Positions 1 through 8,530 of a stretch of 64,000 bases of DNA are shown piece by piece. Under the pieces are notes generated by a model. That model saw only the letters and a list, made by a program, of their open reading frames with translations. It did no database searches and had not been told where the DNA came from. Every line of letters starts with the position of its first letter. The first letter of the stretch is position 1. The position numbers and the translations under genes are program-made. The stretch is from the NCBI RefSeq assembly GCF_900101095.1, contig NZ_FNFM01000011.1, positions 62,001-126,000 of the forward strand, read 5' to 3'. The stretch comes from Actinopolyspora mzabensis (lineage in GTDB: Bacteria; Actinomycetota; Actinomycetes; Mycobacteriales; Pseudonocardiaceae).

Positions 1-207
1 GTGCGGTGGGACTCCTGCATGGCCACTCTCGGCGAGCTCGGTGTCACCGCCACGATCGAGTTCCCGCCCGCTGGAACCCTCTCGGGCATGATTCGCCGTG
101 ACCTCAAGGGCACCAAGACGGTGTCGCTGAAAACCCCCGCCGACCTGGACAAGGTCGCGGAAGTACTGGCCGAACACGGCCGGGCCGACTCCGGGAGCGA
201 TTCGTGA
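1..207 (+). CDS. fabD: Malonyl-CoA:ACP transacylase, 3' end only
   Basis: The reading frame is open from the first base of the window, so only the last 68 residues of the protein are present. They match the C-terminal end of FabD, which moves the malonyl group from CoA to acyl carrier protein in type II fatty acid synthesis. The stretch ELPPAGTL-like (here EFPPAGTLSGM, residues 20-30) followed by R-R-D-L-K-G-T-K and LKTPADLD is typical of the family end. The catalytic Ser and His lie upstream, outside the window. The stop codon overlaps the GTG start of the next gene (GTGA), which indicates translational coupling. Its place before fabH, acpP and fabF supports the assignment. Confidence 0.85.
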   Translation: MRWDSCMATLGELGVTATIEFPPAGTLSGMIRRDLKGTKTVSLKTPADLDKVAEVLAEHGRADSGSDS

Positions 208-1187
208 GCAAACCTTCGACGTTGCGCCAGACCAGTGGCCCCGCGGCCACCCGGGTCCTCGGCTTCGGCAGCGCGCAGGGCAACCGGGTCGTCACGAACG
301 ACGATCTGACCCAGTACGTGGAGACCAACGACGAGTGGATCCAGCAACGAGTGGGGATCGTCAGTCGTAGGCTCGGCGAGGACGACCAGACGGTCGTGAG
401 CATGGCGGTGGAGGCGGGGTCGAAGGCCGTCGCCGACGCGGGACTCTCCCCCGCCGATGTGGATCAGGTCATCATCGCGACCTGCACCATGCCCGGACCC
501 ATCCCGAACGCCGCGGCCCAAGTGGCCGATCGGATCGGGATAACCACTCCCGGGGCGTTCGATCTCAACGCGGCCTGCGCTGGATTCTGCTACGCCCTCA
601 ACACCGCCTCCGACTTCATTCGTGGCGGTTCGGCGCGCCGCGTACTGGTGATCGGCGCCGAACGGTTCCAGGAGTGGCTGGACTGGGAGGACAGGGCAAA
701 CTGCATCATCTTCGCCGACGGCGCGGGCGCCGCGGTCGTGGGACCGGCCGAGGAACCCGCCATCGGGCCCGCCGCACTGGGCAGTGCCGGTGACATGGTC
801 GACACCATCTACCTGCGGGAGAACCGCTACATCTACCAGGAAGGGCAGACCGTCTTCCGCTGGGCCACCTCGGAGGTGGCGCCGGTTGCCGCGCGAGCGG
901 TGGAGCAGGCGGGACTGCAGCTGTCCGATGTGGATGCCCTGGTGGCGCACCAGGCGAACCTGCGGATCGTCGAGGCCGTGGCGAAGAAACTGCGGCAACA
1001 GGGAGCCCGTGACGATCTCGTCGTGGCTCGTGACATCGTGCATTCCGGCAACACTTCGGCCGCCTCGATCCCGCTGGCGATCGATCACATGCGATCGGCA
1101 GGGGAGATCAACAGTGGTGACGTGCTGCTACTGGTCGGCTTCGGGGCGGGACTGTCCTACGGCGGCCAGGTGATCATTTGTCCGTGA
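204..1187 (+). CDS. fabH: 3-oxoacyl-ACP synthase III (KAS III)
   Basis: This 327-residue condensing enzyme starts fatty acid chains by joining an acyl-CoA primer to malonyl-ACP. The Cys-His-Asn triad is visible: C125 in NAACAGF, H249 in VAHQANLRI and N283 in SGNTSAAS. The C-terminal GFGAGLSYG glycine loop is also typical. The GTG start overlaps the fabD stop, and the length is normal for FabH. A fabH inside the fabD-acpP-fabF operon is the Streptomyces arrangement, whereas mycobacteria keep fabH elsewhere. Actinobacterial FabH enzymes often accept branched primers such as isobutyryl-CoA. That is plausible here but cannot be read from the sequence. Confidence 0.95.
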   Translation: MSKPSTLRQTSGPAATRVLGFGSAQGNRVVTNDDLTQYVETNDEWIQQRVGIVSRRLGEDDQTVVSMAVEAGSKAVADAGLSPADVDQVIIATCTMPGPIPNAAAQVADRIGITTPGAFDLNAACAGFCYALNTASDFIRGGSARRVLVIGAERFQEWLDWEDRANCIIFADGAGAAVVGPAEEPAIGPAALGSAGDMVDTIYLRENRYIYQEGQTVFRWATSEVAPVAARAVEQAGLQLSDVDALVAHQANLRIVEAVAKKLRQQGARDDLVVARDIVHSGNTSAASIPLAIDHMRSAGEINSGDVLLLVGFGAGLSYGGQVIICP

Positions 1188-1257
1188 CCGGACGAAGAAC
1201 CGGTCGGCACCTGCCGACCGACGACGTCGAGCGAATCGAAGCAGGAAGGAAACGAAC

Positions 1258-1497
1258 GTGACGAACGAGGAAATCACTTCGGGCCTGGCGAGCATCGTCG
1301 AAGAGGTCGCAGGGGTCGACGCCGAGGAAGTGTCCGTCGAGAAGTCCTTCGTCGACGACCTGGACATCGACTCGCTGTCCATGGTGGAGATCGCCGTCCA
1401 GGCCGAGGACAAGTTCGGGGTCAAGATCCCCGACGATGAACTGGCCAACCTCAAGACCGTGGGCGATGCGGTTGACTACATCGTCAAGAACGCATGA
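1258..1497 (+). CDS. acpP: Acyl carrier protein
   Basis: This 79-residue acidic protein carries growing acyl chains on a phosphopantetheine arm. The attachment Ser is S39 in the DSL motif (context DLDIDSLSMVE). Helix III residues near KIPDDELANLKTVGD are typical of bacterial ACPs. The start is GTG, preceded by a purine-rich ribosome binding site (AGGAAGGAA) about 6 bases upstream. It is standard length, unlike the longer mycobacterial AcpM, which has a C-terminal extension. Its stop overlaps the ATG of fabF by four bases (ATGA), so the two are coupled. Confidence 0.96.
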   Translation: MTNEEITSGLASIVEEVAGVDAEEVSVEKSFVDDLDIDSLSMVEIAVQAEDKFGVKIPDDELANLKTVGDAVDYIVKNA

Positions 1498-2741
1498 CGA
1501 CCAAGGACGTTGTGATCACCGGGATGGGCGCGACGACCCCGCTGGGCGGGGACGTCGCGTCCACCTGGGACGGTTTGCTGAACGGCGCCAGCGGTACCCG
1601 CACGATCGAAGCCGACTGGGTGGACACCTACGAACTGCCCAGCCGGATCGCCGCTCCGCTGGCGGTGGAGCCCAACGAGGTGCTGCCCCGGGTCCGGCTG
1701 CGGCGCATGGACCGCTGCGAACAGATCGCACTGATCGCGGCACACCAGGCGTGGAGCGACGCGGGCTTCGAGCTGCCCTCCGAGGACGCGGAGCCCGTCG
1801 AGCCCGAGCGGCTCGGCGTCGCCATCGGGACCGGCATCGGCGGCCCCATGACCCTGCTGGATCAGCACGAGACGCTGAAGTCGCAGGGGCTGCGCAAGGT
1901 CTCGCCGCTGACCGTTCCGATGCTCATGCCCAACGGGCCCGCCGCGCACGTGAGCCTGGAGCTCAGGGCACGCGCGGGGGTGCACACCCCGGCCGCGGCG
2001 TGCGCCTCGGGCTCGGAGGGGCTGGCCACCGGGATGGACATGATCCGCTCCGGACGGGCCGACGTGGTCGTCGCCGGTGGTGCGGAGGCGTGCATCCACC
2101 CGATCACGGTGGCGGGTTTCGCGCAGTCGCGCACGCTGAGCACCCGCAACGACGAGCCGGAGCGGGCCTCCCGCCCGTTCGACGTCGACCGGGACGGCTT
2201 CGTCATGGGCGAGGGTGCCGGTGTCGTGGTGCTGGAGAGCGCCGAGCACGCGGCGGCGCGCGGTGCCAGGATCTACGGACGGCTGGCCGGGGCGGGCATC
2301 ACCGCCGACGCCTACCACATCACGGGCAGCCACCCGGACGGTCTGGGGCAGATCAACGCGATCAACACCGCCATCGGAACCGCCGGACTGTCGACCACGG
2401 ACATCGGGCACGTCAACGCGCACGCCACCTCCACGGTGGTGGGCGACGTCGGCGAGGCCGCTGCCGTCCGCAAGGCGTTGGGCGACGACGTGGTGCTGAC
2501 GGCCCCGAAGGGTGCCCTGGGGCATCTCGTCGGCGGAGCGGGCGCGGTGGAGAGCATCGCCACGATCCTGTCGCTGTATCACGGCGTGATACCGGCGACC
2601 CGAAACCTGGATAACCCCGACCCCAAGGTCGAACTCGAGGTGATCGCGGGCGAACCGCGCGAGACGAACGCGACGGCCGCGGTCAACGATTCCTTCGGGT
2701 TCGGTGGCCACAACGTCGCGCTGGCCTTCACCAGGAGTTGA
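1494..2741 (+). CDS. fabF: 3-oxoacyl-ACP synthase II (KAS II)
   Basis: This 415-residue elongating condensing enzyme adds malonyl-ACP to acyl-ACP. It carries the Cys-His-His triad of the KAS I/II family: C170 in AAACASG, H310 in NAHATST and H344 in KGALGHLVGG. The C-terminal NDSFGFGGHN motif is present. The ATG start overlaps the acpP stop. It is the only KAS II in the operon, unlike the kasA-kasB pair of mycobacteria. About 116 bases separate it from the downstream carboxyltransferase gene, and they contain a run of 14 C. Confidence 0.95.
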   Translation: MTTKDVVITGMGATTPLGGDVASTWDGLLNGASGTRTIEADWVDTYELPSRIAAPLAVEPNEVLPRVRLRRMDRCEQIALIAAHQAWSDAGFELPSEDAEPVEPERLGVAIGTGIGGPMTLLDQHETLKSQGLRKVSPLTVPMLMPNGPAAHVSLELRARAGVHTPAAACASGSEGLATGMDMIRSGRADVVVAGGAEACIHPITVAGFAQSRTLSTRNDEPERASRPFDVDRDGFVMGEGAGVVVLESAEHAAARGARIYGRLAGAGITADAYHITGSHPDGLGQINAINTAIGTAGLSTTDIGHVNAHATSTVVGDVGEAAAVRKALGDDVVLTAPKGALGHLVGGAGAVESIATILSLYHGVIPATRNLDNPDPKVELEVIAGEPRETNATAAVNDSFGFGGHNVALAFTRS

Positions 2742-2805
2742 GGGCGCCGCGAGCGCCACGGCCGACAATCCGACGAGGTCGCCTCCCGGAATCCGGGTGG
2801 CGACG

Positions 2806-2819
2806 CCCCCCCCCCCCCC
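2806..2819 (+). repeat. Homopolymeric C14 tract between fabF and accD6-like gene
   Basis: Fourteen consecutive C residues lie about 40 bases before the GTG start of the carboxyltransferase gene, outside any called coding region. Tracts this long are unstable in replication and hard to sequence. If transcribed, it lies in the intercistronic RNA and could affect spacing or structure there. Confidence 0.9.
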
Positions 2820-2857
2820 GACCCTGCACCGCCCCACTTTCGACATCGGAGAATCCC

Positions 2858-4297
2858 GTGACAGCAGTGGCGTCTCATTCCGAAACCTCGGGGACAGACT
2901 GGGATCCCCGCGACCCCGAGCTGCGGTTGTCGCAGTTGCTGGACACCGATTCGATCGTCGCGCTGTACGAGCGGGACGACAGCGGAGTGTTGGCGGTGCG
3001 CGGCCGTATCGGCGGCTCGCCCGTCATCGCCTACTGCACCGACGGAACGGTCAAGGGTGGGGCGATGGGCAGTGCGGGTTGTTCCCGCATCGTCGCCGCG
3101 ATCGACACCGCCGTGGCCGAGGAATGCCCGGTGCTGGGTGTGTGGCACTCCGGTGGCGCGCGCCTGCCCGAGGGCGCCGAGGCGCTGGACGCGGTGGGTC
3201 AGGTGTTCGCGGCGATGATCCGGGCGTCGGGGCGCGTTCCCCAGATCTCGGTGGTGCTGGGGCCCGCCGCCGGTGGCGCGGCCTACGGTCCGGCGCTGAC
3301 GGACGTGGTGATCATGGCGCCGTCGGGACGGGTCTTCGTCACCGGGCCGGACGTGGTGCGCAGCGTGACCGGTGAGCAGATCGACCAGGACGGCCTCGGC
3401 GGTGTGGACGCCCACGGCACCAAGTCGGGCGTGGTGCACGTGGTCGCCTCGGACGAGCCGGACGCTTACGAGCGTGCCCGCCGGGTGACCGGCCTGCTGA
3501 CGGACCAGGGGAGCTTCGATCTCGACACCGTCGAGACCGGCGTTGAGGACCCGGGGGCGCTGCTGCCCGACACGGCGCGGCGGGCCTACGACGTCAAACC
3601 GGTGATCCGGCGAATTCTCGACACCGACGTCTCCGGGGAAACCGTCTTCGAGGAACTGCAGGCCGAGTGGGCACCGAACATGGTCACCGGCCTGGGCAGG
3701 CTCGGTGGACGGGCAGTGGGAGTGTTGGCCAACAACCCGATCCGCAAGGGCGGCTGTCTGGACTCGCTGTCCGCCGAGAAGGCGGCCCGTTTCGTGCGGA
3801 TGTGCGACGCGTTCGGTGTCCCCCTCGTGGTGCTGGTCGATGTTCCCGGCTACCTGCCGGGCGTGGACCAGGAATGGGGCGGGGTGGTACGACGCGGCGC
3901 CAAGCTGCTGCACGCCTTCGGCGAGGCGGTCGTTCCGAGCGTCACCCTGATAATGCGAAAGTCCTACGGCGGTGCCTACATCGCCATGAACGCCCGCTCC
4001 CTCGGTGCGGGCACCGTGCTTGCCTGGCCGCAGGCCGAGATCGCGGTGATGGGAGCTCGCGCCGCCGTGGGGGTGCTGCACCGCAAGGAGATCGCGGCCG
4101 CTCCCGAGGAGGAGCGGGAGGCGCTGCAGGACCGGCTGGCCGAGGAACACCAGCGTACTTCCGGCGGCGTCGATCGAGCCAAGGCCATCGGCGTGGTCGA
4201 CGAAGTGATCGACCCCGGTGACAGCCGCGCGCGGCTGGCCCGGGCGTTGCACGAGGCCGAACCGCGGCGTGGTGCTCACGGCAACATCCCGTTGTGA
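2858..4297 (+). CDS. accD6: Acyl-CoA carboxylase carboxyltransferase subunit, AccD6-like
   Basis: This 479-residue biotin-dependent carboxyltransferase beta subunit would transfer CO2 from carboxybiotin to acetyl-CoA, giving the malonyl-CoA used by the upstream genes. The two glycine-rich oxyanion regions are visible: GPAAGGAAYGP in the N-half and RKSYGGAYIAMN in the C-half. The residue after YGGAY is Ile (I375). Propionyl-CoA-specific PccB enzymes have Asp there, so acetyl-CoA preference is likely. The GTG start at 2858 is chosen because GGAGA lies six bases upstream and the longer in-frame extension is proline-rich noise. Position after fabF matches mycobacterial accD6. The partner biotin-carrying alpha subunit is not in the window. 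Confidence 0.88.
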   Translation: MTAVASHSETSGTDWDPRDPELRLSQLLDTDSIVALYERDDSGVLAVRGRIGGSPVIAYCTDGTVKGGAMGSAGCSRIVAAIDTAVAEECPVLGVWHSGGARLPEGAEALDAVGQVFAAMIRASGRVPQISVVLGPAAGGAAYGPALTDVVIMAPSGRVFVTGPDVVRSVTGEQIDQDGLGGVDAHGTKSGVVHVVASDEPDAYERARRVTGLLTDQGSFDLDTVETGVEDPGALLPDTARRAYDVKPVIRRILDTDVSGETVFEELQAEWAPNMVTGLGRLGGRAVGVLANNPIRKGGCLDSLSAEKAARFVRMCDAFGVPLVVLVDVPGYLPGVDQEWGGVVRRGAKLLHAFGEAVVPSVTLIMRKSYGGAYIAMNARSLGAGTVLAWPQAEIAVMGARAAVGVLHRKEIAAAPEEEREALQDRLAEEHQRTSGGVDRAKAIGVVDEVIDPGDSRARLARALHEAEPRRGAHGNIPL

Positions 4298-4412
4298 GTT
4301 CTCACCGGACTCTTCCGCTCGGGTTGGCGAACCACTCACCCGGCGGAACCTCCCGTCGGCTCTCGCTCCGGATATCCGGCATCGGGTAGCGGCGGGAGGA
4401 AGACGGTGCGGG

Positions 4413-5015
4413 TCAGTTCTCGGCGCAGCGCCGCGGCAACGAACTGTCCGGCAGTCCCTGGCCCAGCCGCAGTCCTTCCGAGGTGGGAACGATCCGGTAG
4501 ACGACCCGCCATCGCAGACACTCCGCGGGCATGGATTTCGGCGCGTCGGCGGGATCCTGCGTACTGACGAAGGTCATGATCACCCGCATCGTCGCCTCGG
4601 GTCCTGGAACGATCCGGTGGATCACGACCGTGCCGTCCTCGGTGGTTCTGTACTCCTGCTGCCACTGCTCGAAGGGCTGGTTGATCCGCTTGGCACGGAC
4701 CACCGTGTTGCGCCACTGGTAGTACTTGTTCTCGTTGATCGCGTCGAAGTGCTCCTGCAGCAGCTGCTGCACGGTCTCGGCGTCCGGATGCCGCCGTGCC
4801 CCCTCGCTCAGGGCGACCCTTCCGGTGCCGGGAGGATCACCCTCCGGGGTGGGTGCCGCGGAGCTCTCGGGAACCGGTTCGGCACGTTGCGCCACATCGC
4901 CGTAGACGTTTCGTGCGAACAGGCCGGCGGCGACCGCGCCGACCAGGGCCACGGCGGTGATCGGGAGAGCCCACAGCAACAGCCCTCGCGCGGAGGGCGC
5001 GGATTTCGACGGCAC
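4413..5015 (-). CDS. Membrane-anchored protein of unknown function
   Basis: I do not recognise this 200-residue protein as a named family. It has a short basic N-terminus, one hydrophobic segment at about residues 11-36 (LLLWALPITAVALVGAVAAGLF), a Pro/Glu-rich linker, and an extracytoplasmic domain from about residue 70. That domain (QQLLQEHFDAINENKYYQWRNTVV) resembles NTF2/SnoaL-like folds or lipoprotein LpqH-type stress proteins. Two Cys residues (in MPAECLRW and PRRCAEN) could form a disulfide outside the membrane. The start is GTG without a clear ribosome binding site. It stands alone, convergent with the fatty acid operon. Confidence 0.7.
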   Translation of the reverse strand: MPSKSAPSARGLLLWALPITAVALVGAVAAGLFARNVYGDVAQRAEPVPESSAAPTPEGDPPGTGRVALSEGARRHPDAETVQQLLQEHFDAINENKYYQWRNTVVRAKRINQPFEQWQQEYRTTEDGTVVIHRIVPGPEATMRVIMTFVSTQDPADAPKSMPAECLRWRVVYRIVPTSEGLRLGQGLPDSSLPRRCAEN

Positions 5016-5336
5016 CCCACGAGCGTGCCATACCGGAAACTCACCGCTCGATCCACACCGAGCACAACGGGAGCCTCCCGTGCGGATACACCCGCTCGCG
5101 AAACGTGGAGCGGATCCGCCGAGCGGCTTCGATTCGACGCGGGCCGAACTCGGACCGCTCCCGCAAGGTGAACTCCCACTACCCCGCAGTGGGCGCCGCC
5201 GCGGGTTCTTCCTGCGGCACTCGCGAGGAAGGCCCGACGTGGTGTAGGCCGCTACCCGATGTCGGCCCTCGCCGCGGCGAGAGCCGTGCCAGAGGTTCCG
5301 CCACCCGCCCCGCCTGGCAGACCATCCCGAAAAGTT
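5016..5336. other. Gene-free stretch
   Basis: This 321-base interval lies between the start of the membrane-anchored protein gene and the end of the response regulator gene. I see no convincing reading frame, RNA gene or clear terminator. It should contain the promoter of the gene ending at 4413. Confidence 0.5.
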
Positions 5337-5987
5337 CTACGGGGTGGGGCGGATGATGCCTCGCTGTATGGCGGTGGTGATCGCCGCGGTGCGGTTGTCC
5401 ACCCCGAGCTTGTCGAAGATGTGCACCAGATGCGTCTTGACCGTGGCCTCGCTGATGAACAGCTCCCGGGAAAGCGCGCGATTGGACAGTCCCTGTCCGA
5501 GCATCCGGAGTATCTCCACCTCGCGCGGGCTCAACGCCTCCTCGGGACCGCGCAGCCTCTCGACCAGCCGAGCGGCGACGTTCGGGCCGAGCGCGGTTTC
5601 GCCCCGCGCCGCCGAACGAACCGCCTGGGCGAGCTGTTCCGGCGGGGAGTCCTTGAGCATGTATCCGGTCGCTCCGGCCTCCACCGCGGCCAGGATGTCG
5701 GCGTCGGTGTCGTAGACGGTCAGTACCAGCACGGCGGGCGGATCCGGCAGGGCCGTTATCCTCCCGGTGGCGGTGACGCCGTCCATGCCGCCTCCCATGC
5801 GCAGGTCCATCAGCACCACCTCCACGCTGGTGCCCGTGAGCACGTCCAAAGCCGCACGACCGTCCTCCGCTTCGGCCACCACCAGCATGTCGGAGCGTTC
5901 GTCGAACATGGCGCGCAGCCCGCGGCGGACGACGGGATGGTCGTCGACCAGCAGCAACCGCAGCGGCTCGTTTCCCGGCTCGTTCAC
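5337..5987 (-). CDS. Two-component response regulator, NarL/LuxR type
   Basis: This 216-residue regulator has a receiver domain (about 8-125) and a LuxR-type helix-turn-helix (about 150-210, ALSPREVEILRMLGQGLSNRALSRELFISEATVKTHLVHIFDKLG). The phospho-acceptor is D61 (VVLMDLRM). The acidic pair D15-D16 and the lysine in GYMLKDS complete the active site. It overlaps the kinase gene by four bases (ATGA), so the two are made together. The divergent ABC transporter operon at 7442 is the likely target, because systems of this pairing usually control an adjacent exporter. That link is inferred from context. Confidence 0.93.
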   Translation of the reverse strand: MNEPGNEPLRLLLVDDHPVVRRGLRAMFDERSDMLVVAEAEDGRAALDVLTGTSVEVVLMDLRMGGGMDGVTATGRITALPDPPAVLVLTVYDTDADILAAVEAGATGYMLKDSPPEQLAQAVRSAARGETALGPNVAARLVERLRGPEEALSPREVEILRMLGQGLSNRALSRELFISEATVKTHLVHIFDKLGVDNRTAAITTAIQRGIIRPTP

Positions 5988-7207
5988 CGGCTCACCTCCT
6001 CGCGCAACGGAAGTCTGATCGCCACCACGGTTCCGCCGCCGGTGCTCTCCAGCTCGAACACACCGCCCAACCGCTCGATTCGCTCACGCAGCGATCGCAG
6101 CCCGAAACCGCTGCCGTCCGGGCGCGGAGCACGCGAGAACACCGGGTCGAAACCGACACCGTCGTCATAGACGTCCAGTGTGACCTCGGTGCGCAGGTAT
6201 CCGAGCGTGACGGTCGCCGAGTCGGCCCCGGCATGCTGCACCACGTTGGCCAGACTGGCCTGAGCGGCACGCAGCAGGGCCACCTCGTAATCGGCGGGCA
6301 GACCGTGAGCGGTTCCGTCGAGCCGCAACCGGCAACGCAGTCCCGACTCACGCTCCACGCGCTCACACAGCCTCCGCAACGCATCGGCGAGCCCGCCCTC
6401 GTTCAGTGCGGGCGGGCCGAGCTCGCTGACCAGTCCGCGCGCCTCGGCGAGGTTCTCGGAGACGGTGTCACGGGCCTCCACGAGATGCCCACGCGCGGTG
6501 GTCGACTCGGCGGGCAGCGCGGCCTCGGCAGCGCGCAGCAGCAGCACCACGCTGGAAAGTCCCTGCGCGATCGTGTCGTGAATCTCGCCCGCGAGACGTT
6601 CCCGCTCGGCTGCGACACCTGCTTCGTGCTGGGAGACGGCCAGTTGGGAGCGTGTCCGGCGCAGGTCCTCGATCAGCAGGCGACGCTGCTGACTCTCACG
6701 GTGGACGGCCGCGTACCCCCACGCCACGAGGACAGCGAATCCGGCCCCCATACTCGGTCCCAGGACCATGGCGACGCTGAACTCCTCGGCGTGTGCCAGC
6801 TGGGTGGCGATCACGAGTGCCGTCACGACGACCACGGCCACGACGGCGTGCGGACCGCGCAGCAGGTGCATGTGCAGGAAGAACAGCGGGAAGGCGATCC
6901 AGGAGAAGTCCGGGCTCACAGCCAGCAGGGCGGCCCACAGCGCCGTCACGCAGGCCAGCCAGAGCAGGGCGGCTCGCCGGTGGTGGGCCACGCGCCGAGG
7001 TAGCGCCCCCACGGCGTAGAGCGCTGCCAGCGCGAGCACCCCGAACAGCGCGAGCATCATGACGCCCCGGGGCCGGTCGGTGGCGAACAACCGGGTGGTG
7101 GCGATCACGAGAAGCAGGTAGAAACCCGTGTGCAGCGCCGCACGCAGCACCCGCAGCACCACGGAGCCACTGGGCTCGTGCCCGGTCAACGACTCGTTCC
7201 CTCCCAC
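5984..7207 (-). CDS. Two-component sensor histidine kinase
   Basis: This 407-residue membrane kinase has five or six hydrophobic segments in residues about 18-165, then a short coiled region and a HisKA_3 dimerisation domain. The phosphorylated His is H210 (LAGEIHDTIAQGLSSVV). The HATPase domain carries the N box (ASLANVVQHAGA), G1 box (DVYDDGVGFDP) and G2 box (GSGFGLRSLRERI). There is almost no extracytoplasmic domain, so it probably senses a signal inside or at the membrane, as LiaS/DesK-type kinases do. It is the first gene of the operon and transcribes the regulator behind it. Confidence 0.93.
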   Translation of the reverse strand: MGGNESLTGHEPSGSVVLRVLRAALHTGFYLLLVIATTRLFATDRPRGVMMLALFGVLALAALYAVGALPRRVAHHRRAALLWLACVTALWAALLAVSPDFSWIAFPLFFLHMHLLRGPHAVVAVVVVTALVIATQLAHAEEFSVAMVLGPSMGAGFAVLVAWGYAAVHRESQQRRLLIEDLRRTRSQLAVSQHEAGVAAERERLAGEIHDTIAQGLSSVVLLLRAAEAALPAESTTARGHLVEARDTVSENLAEARGLVSELGPPALNEGGLADALRRLCERVERESGLRCRLRLDGTAHGLPADYEVALLRAAQASLANVVQHAGADSATVTLGYLRTEVTLDVYDDGVGFDPVFSRAPRPDGSGFGLRSLRERIERLGGVFELESTGGGTVVAIRLPLREEVSR

Positions 7208-7280
7208 TTCGGCAGCTTAGCGGTGCGTGGCACGTCGGTGCTCCCGAAACCAGTCTCCACGCGGCTGCCCGGGGACGGCA

Positions 7281-7296
7281 TCAATCGTTCGATTGA
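7281..7296. promoter_or_regulatory. Inverted repeat in divergent kinase/ABC transporter promoter region
   Basis: Arms TCAATCG and CGATTGA flank a two-base spacer, giving a perfect 7-bp inverted repeat. It lies in the 234-base interval between the histidine kinase and the ABC permease. Such a site suits a dimeric NarL-type regulator. A TTGACT box overlaps its right arm and could be a -35 element for the permease gene. The function is inferred. Confidence 0.45.
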
Positions 7297-7441
7297 CTTT
7301 CGCCTCGATCGGATGACCCCCGGATATCGATCCCGATGTCGATGGCGGCAGGGCGCGGCACGGCGAGAGTGGGTGACGGGCCCCGGCCGCCCGAGCGGCG
7401 CCGCGGGCGGTTCAGGACAACCACCAGGAAAGAAGTGACCC

Positions 7442-8530
7442 GTGTTCGTCGCCATCCGAGACATCCGCTTCGCCAGGGGGCGATTCGCGCTGATGGGTTC
7501 GGTCGTAGTGCTGATCACTCTGCTGATCGTGCTGCTTTCCGGGCTCACCTCGGGGCTGGCCGACCGTTCGGTATCAGCCGTGAGAAACCTTCCCGCCACA
7601 CATCTGGTGTTCGGTGCTGTGGGAAACGAACGACCGGAGAAGTCCTTCGCCGACAGCACGGTGACCGCGCGACAACGCACGGTCTGGGAGAACACGCCGG
7701 GTGTGCGGCGAGTGACTCCGTTGGGAATAACGACCACCCGGGTGGGGACCCCGGCCGAGTCCGAGGCGAGTGCCACCGTGTTCGGTCTGCCACCGGACGC
7801 ACCCGCAGTCCCGGCAGGAACGTCCGACTCGAGCGTGGTGATCAGCCGATCCCTCGCCGAGGACCAACAGCTGGCCACCGGGGACCGGCTGTCCACCGCC
7901 GCGGGTGAGCTGCGGGTGGGGGCGATCACCTCGGACGAGTTCTACAGCCACACCCCGGTAATCTGGACCACACTGGACACTTGGCGGGAGCTGCGTGCCG
8001 CGCGGGGCGCGGGAGCGGAAACGCCACTCGCCACGGTGCTGACCGTCGATGCGGCACCGGAAGCACGGCTGTCCGAGGCCGATTCGGCCGCGAACACGCT
8101 CTCGGCAACCCGCGGGGGGAGCCTGGAAGCGGTCGGCTCGTTCTCCTCCGAGAACGGTTCGCTGCTGATGATGCAGCTGCTGCTGTACGCCATCTCGGCA
8201 CTGGTGATCGGCGCTTTCCTGACCGTGTGGACGATCCAACGCAGTGGTGATGTCGCGGTGCTCAAGGCACTCGGCGGATCCACCGGGTACCTGCTGCGCG
8301 ACGCGCTCACCCAGTCGCTGATCGTGCTGCTCGCCGGGGCGGGGCTCGGCGGAGCGGCGGGCGTCGCGGTGGGCAGTGCTGCGGGGGAAGTGGTGCCGTT
8401 CGAGCTGACCGTGCGCACGACGCTGATGCCGGTGCTGGTGATGATCGCGCTCGGCATGGTCGGAGCGGCGCTGGCCGTACGCCGCATAACTTCCGTGGAA
8501 CCGCTGACGGCGTTGGGGGCCGGACGATGA
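7442..8530 (+). CDS. ABC transporter permease, FtsX/MacB type
   Basis: This 362-residue permease has a first membrane helix at about residues 20-42, a large extracytoplasmic domain (about 43-245), and three further helices near the C-terminus (about 245-355). That is the four-helix FtsX/MacB/DevC layout. Such permeases usually work as mechanotransmitters or exporters of peptides and lipids, not as importers. The GTG start follows an AGGAAAG ribosome binding site. It overlaps the ATPase gene by four bases (ATGA). Likely controlled by the divergent two-component system. Confidence 0.9.
   Translation: MFVAIRDIRFARGRFALMGSVVVLITLLIVLLSGLTSGLADRSVSAVRNLPATHLVFGAVGNERPEKSFADSTVTARQRTVWENTPGVRRVTPLGITTTRVGTPAESEASATVFGLPPDAPAVPAGTSDSSVVISRSLAEDQQLATGDRLSTAAGELRVGAITSDEFYSHTPVIWTTLDTWRELRAARGAGAETPLATVLTVDAAPEARLSEADSAANTLSATRGGSLEAVGSFSSENGSLLMMQLLLYAISALVIGAFLTVWTIQRSGDVAVLKALGGSTGYLLRDALTQSLIVLLAGAGLGGAAGVAVGSAAGEVVPFELTVRTTLMPVLVMIALGMVGAALAVRRITSVEPLTALGAGR

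Noticed and set aside
1476-2846. 456-codon minus-strand frame over fabF
   Set aside because: It is a shadow of fabF, whose Cys-His-His triad is complete.
4413-5015. Assignment of the membrane-anchored protein as a classical lipoprotein
   Set aside because: There is no lipobox Cys after the hydrophobic segment, so a plain membrane anchor is more likely.
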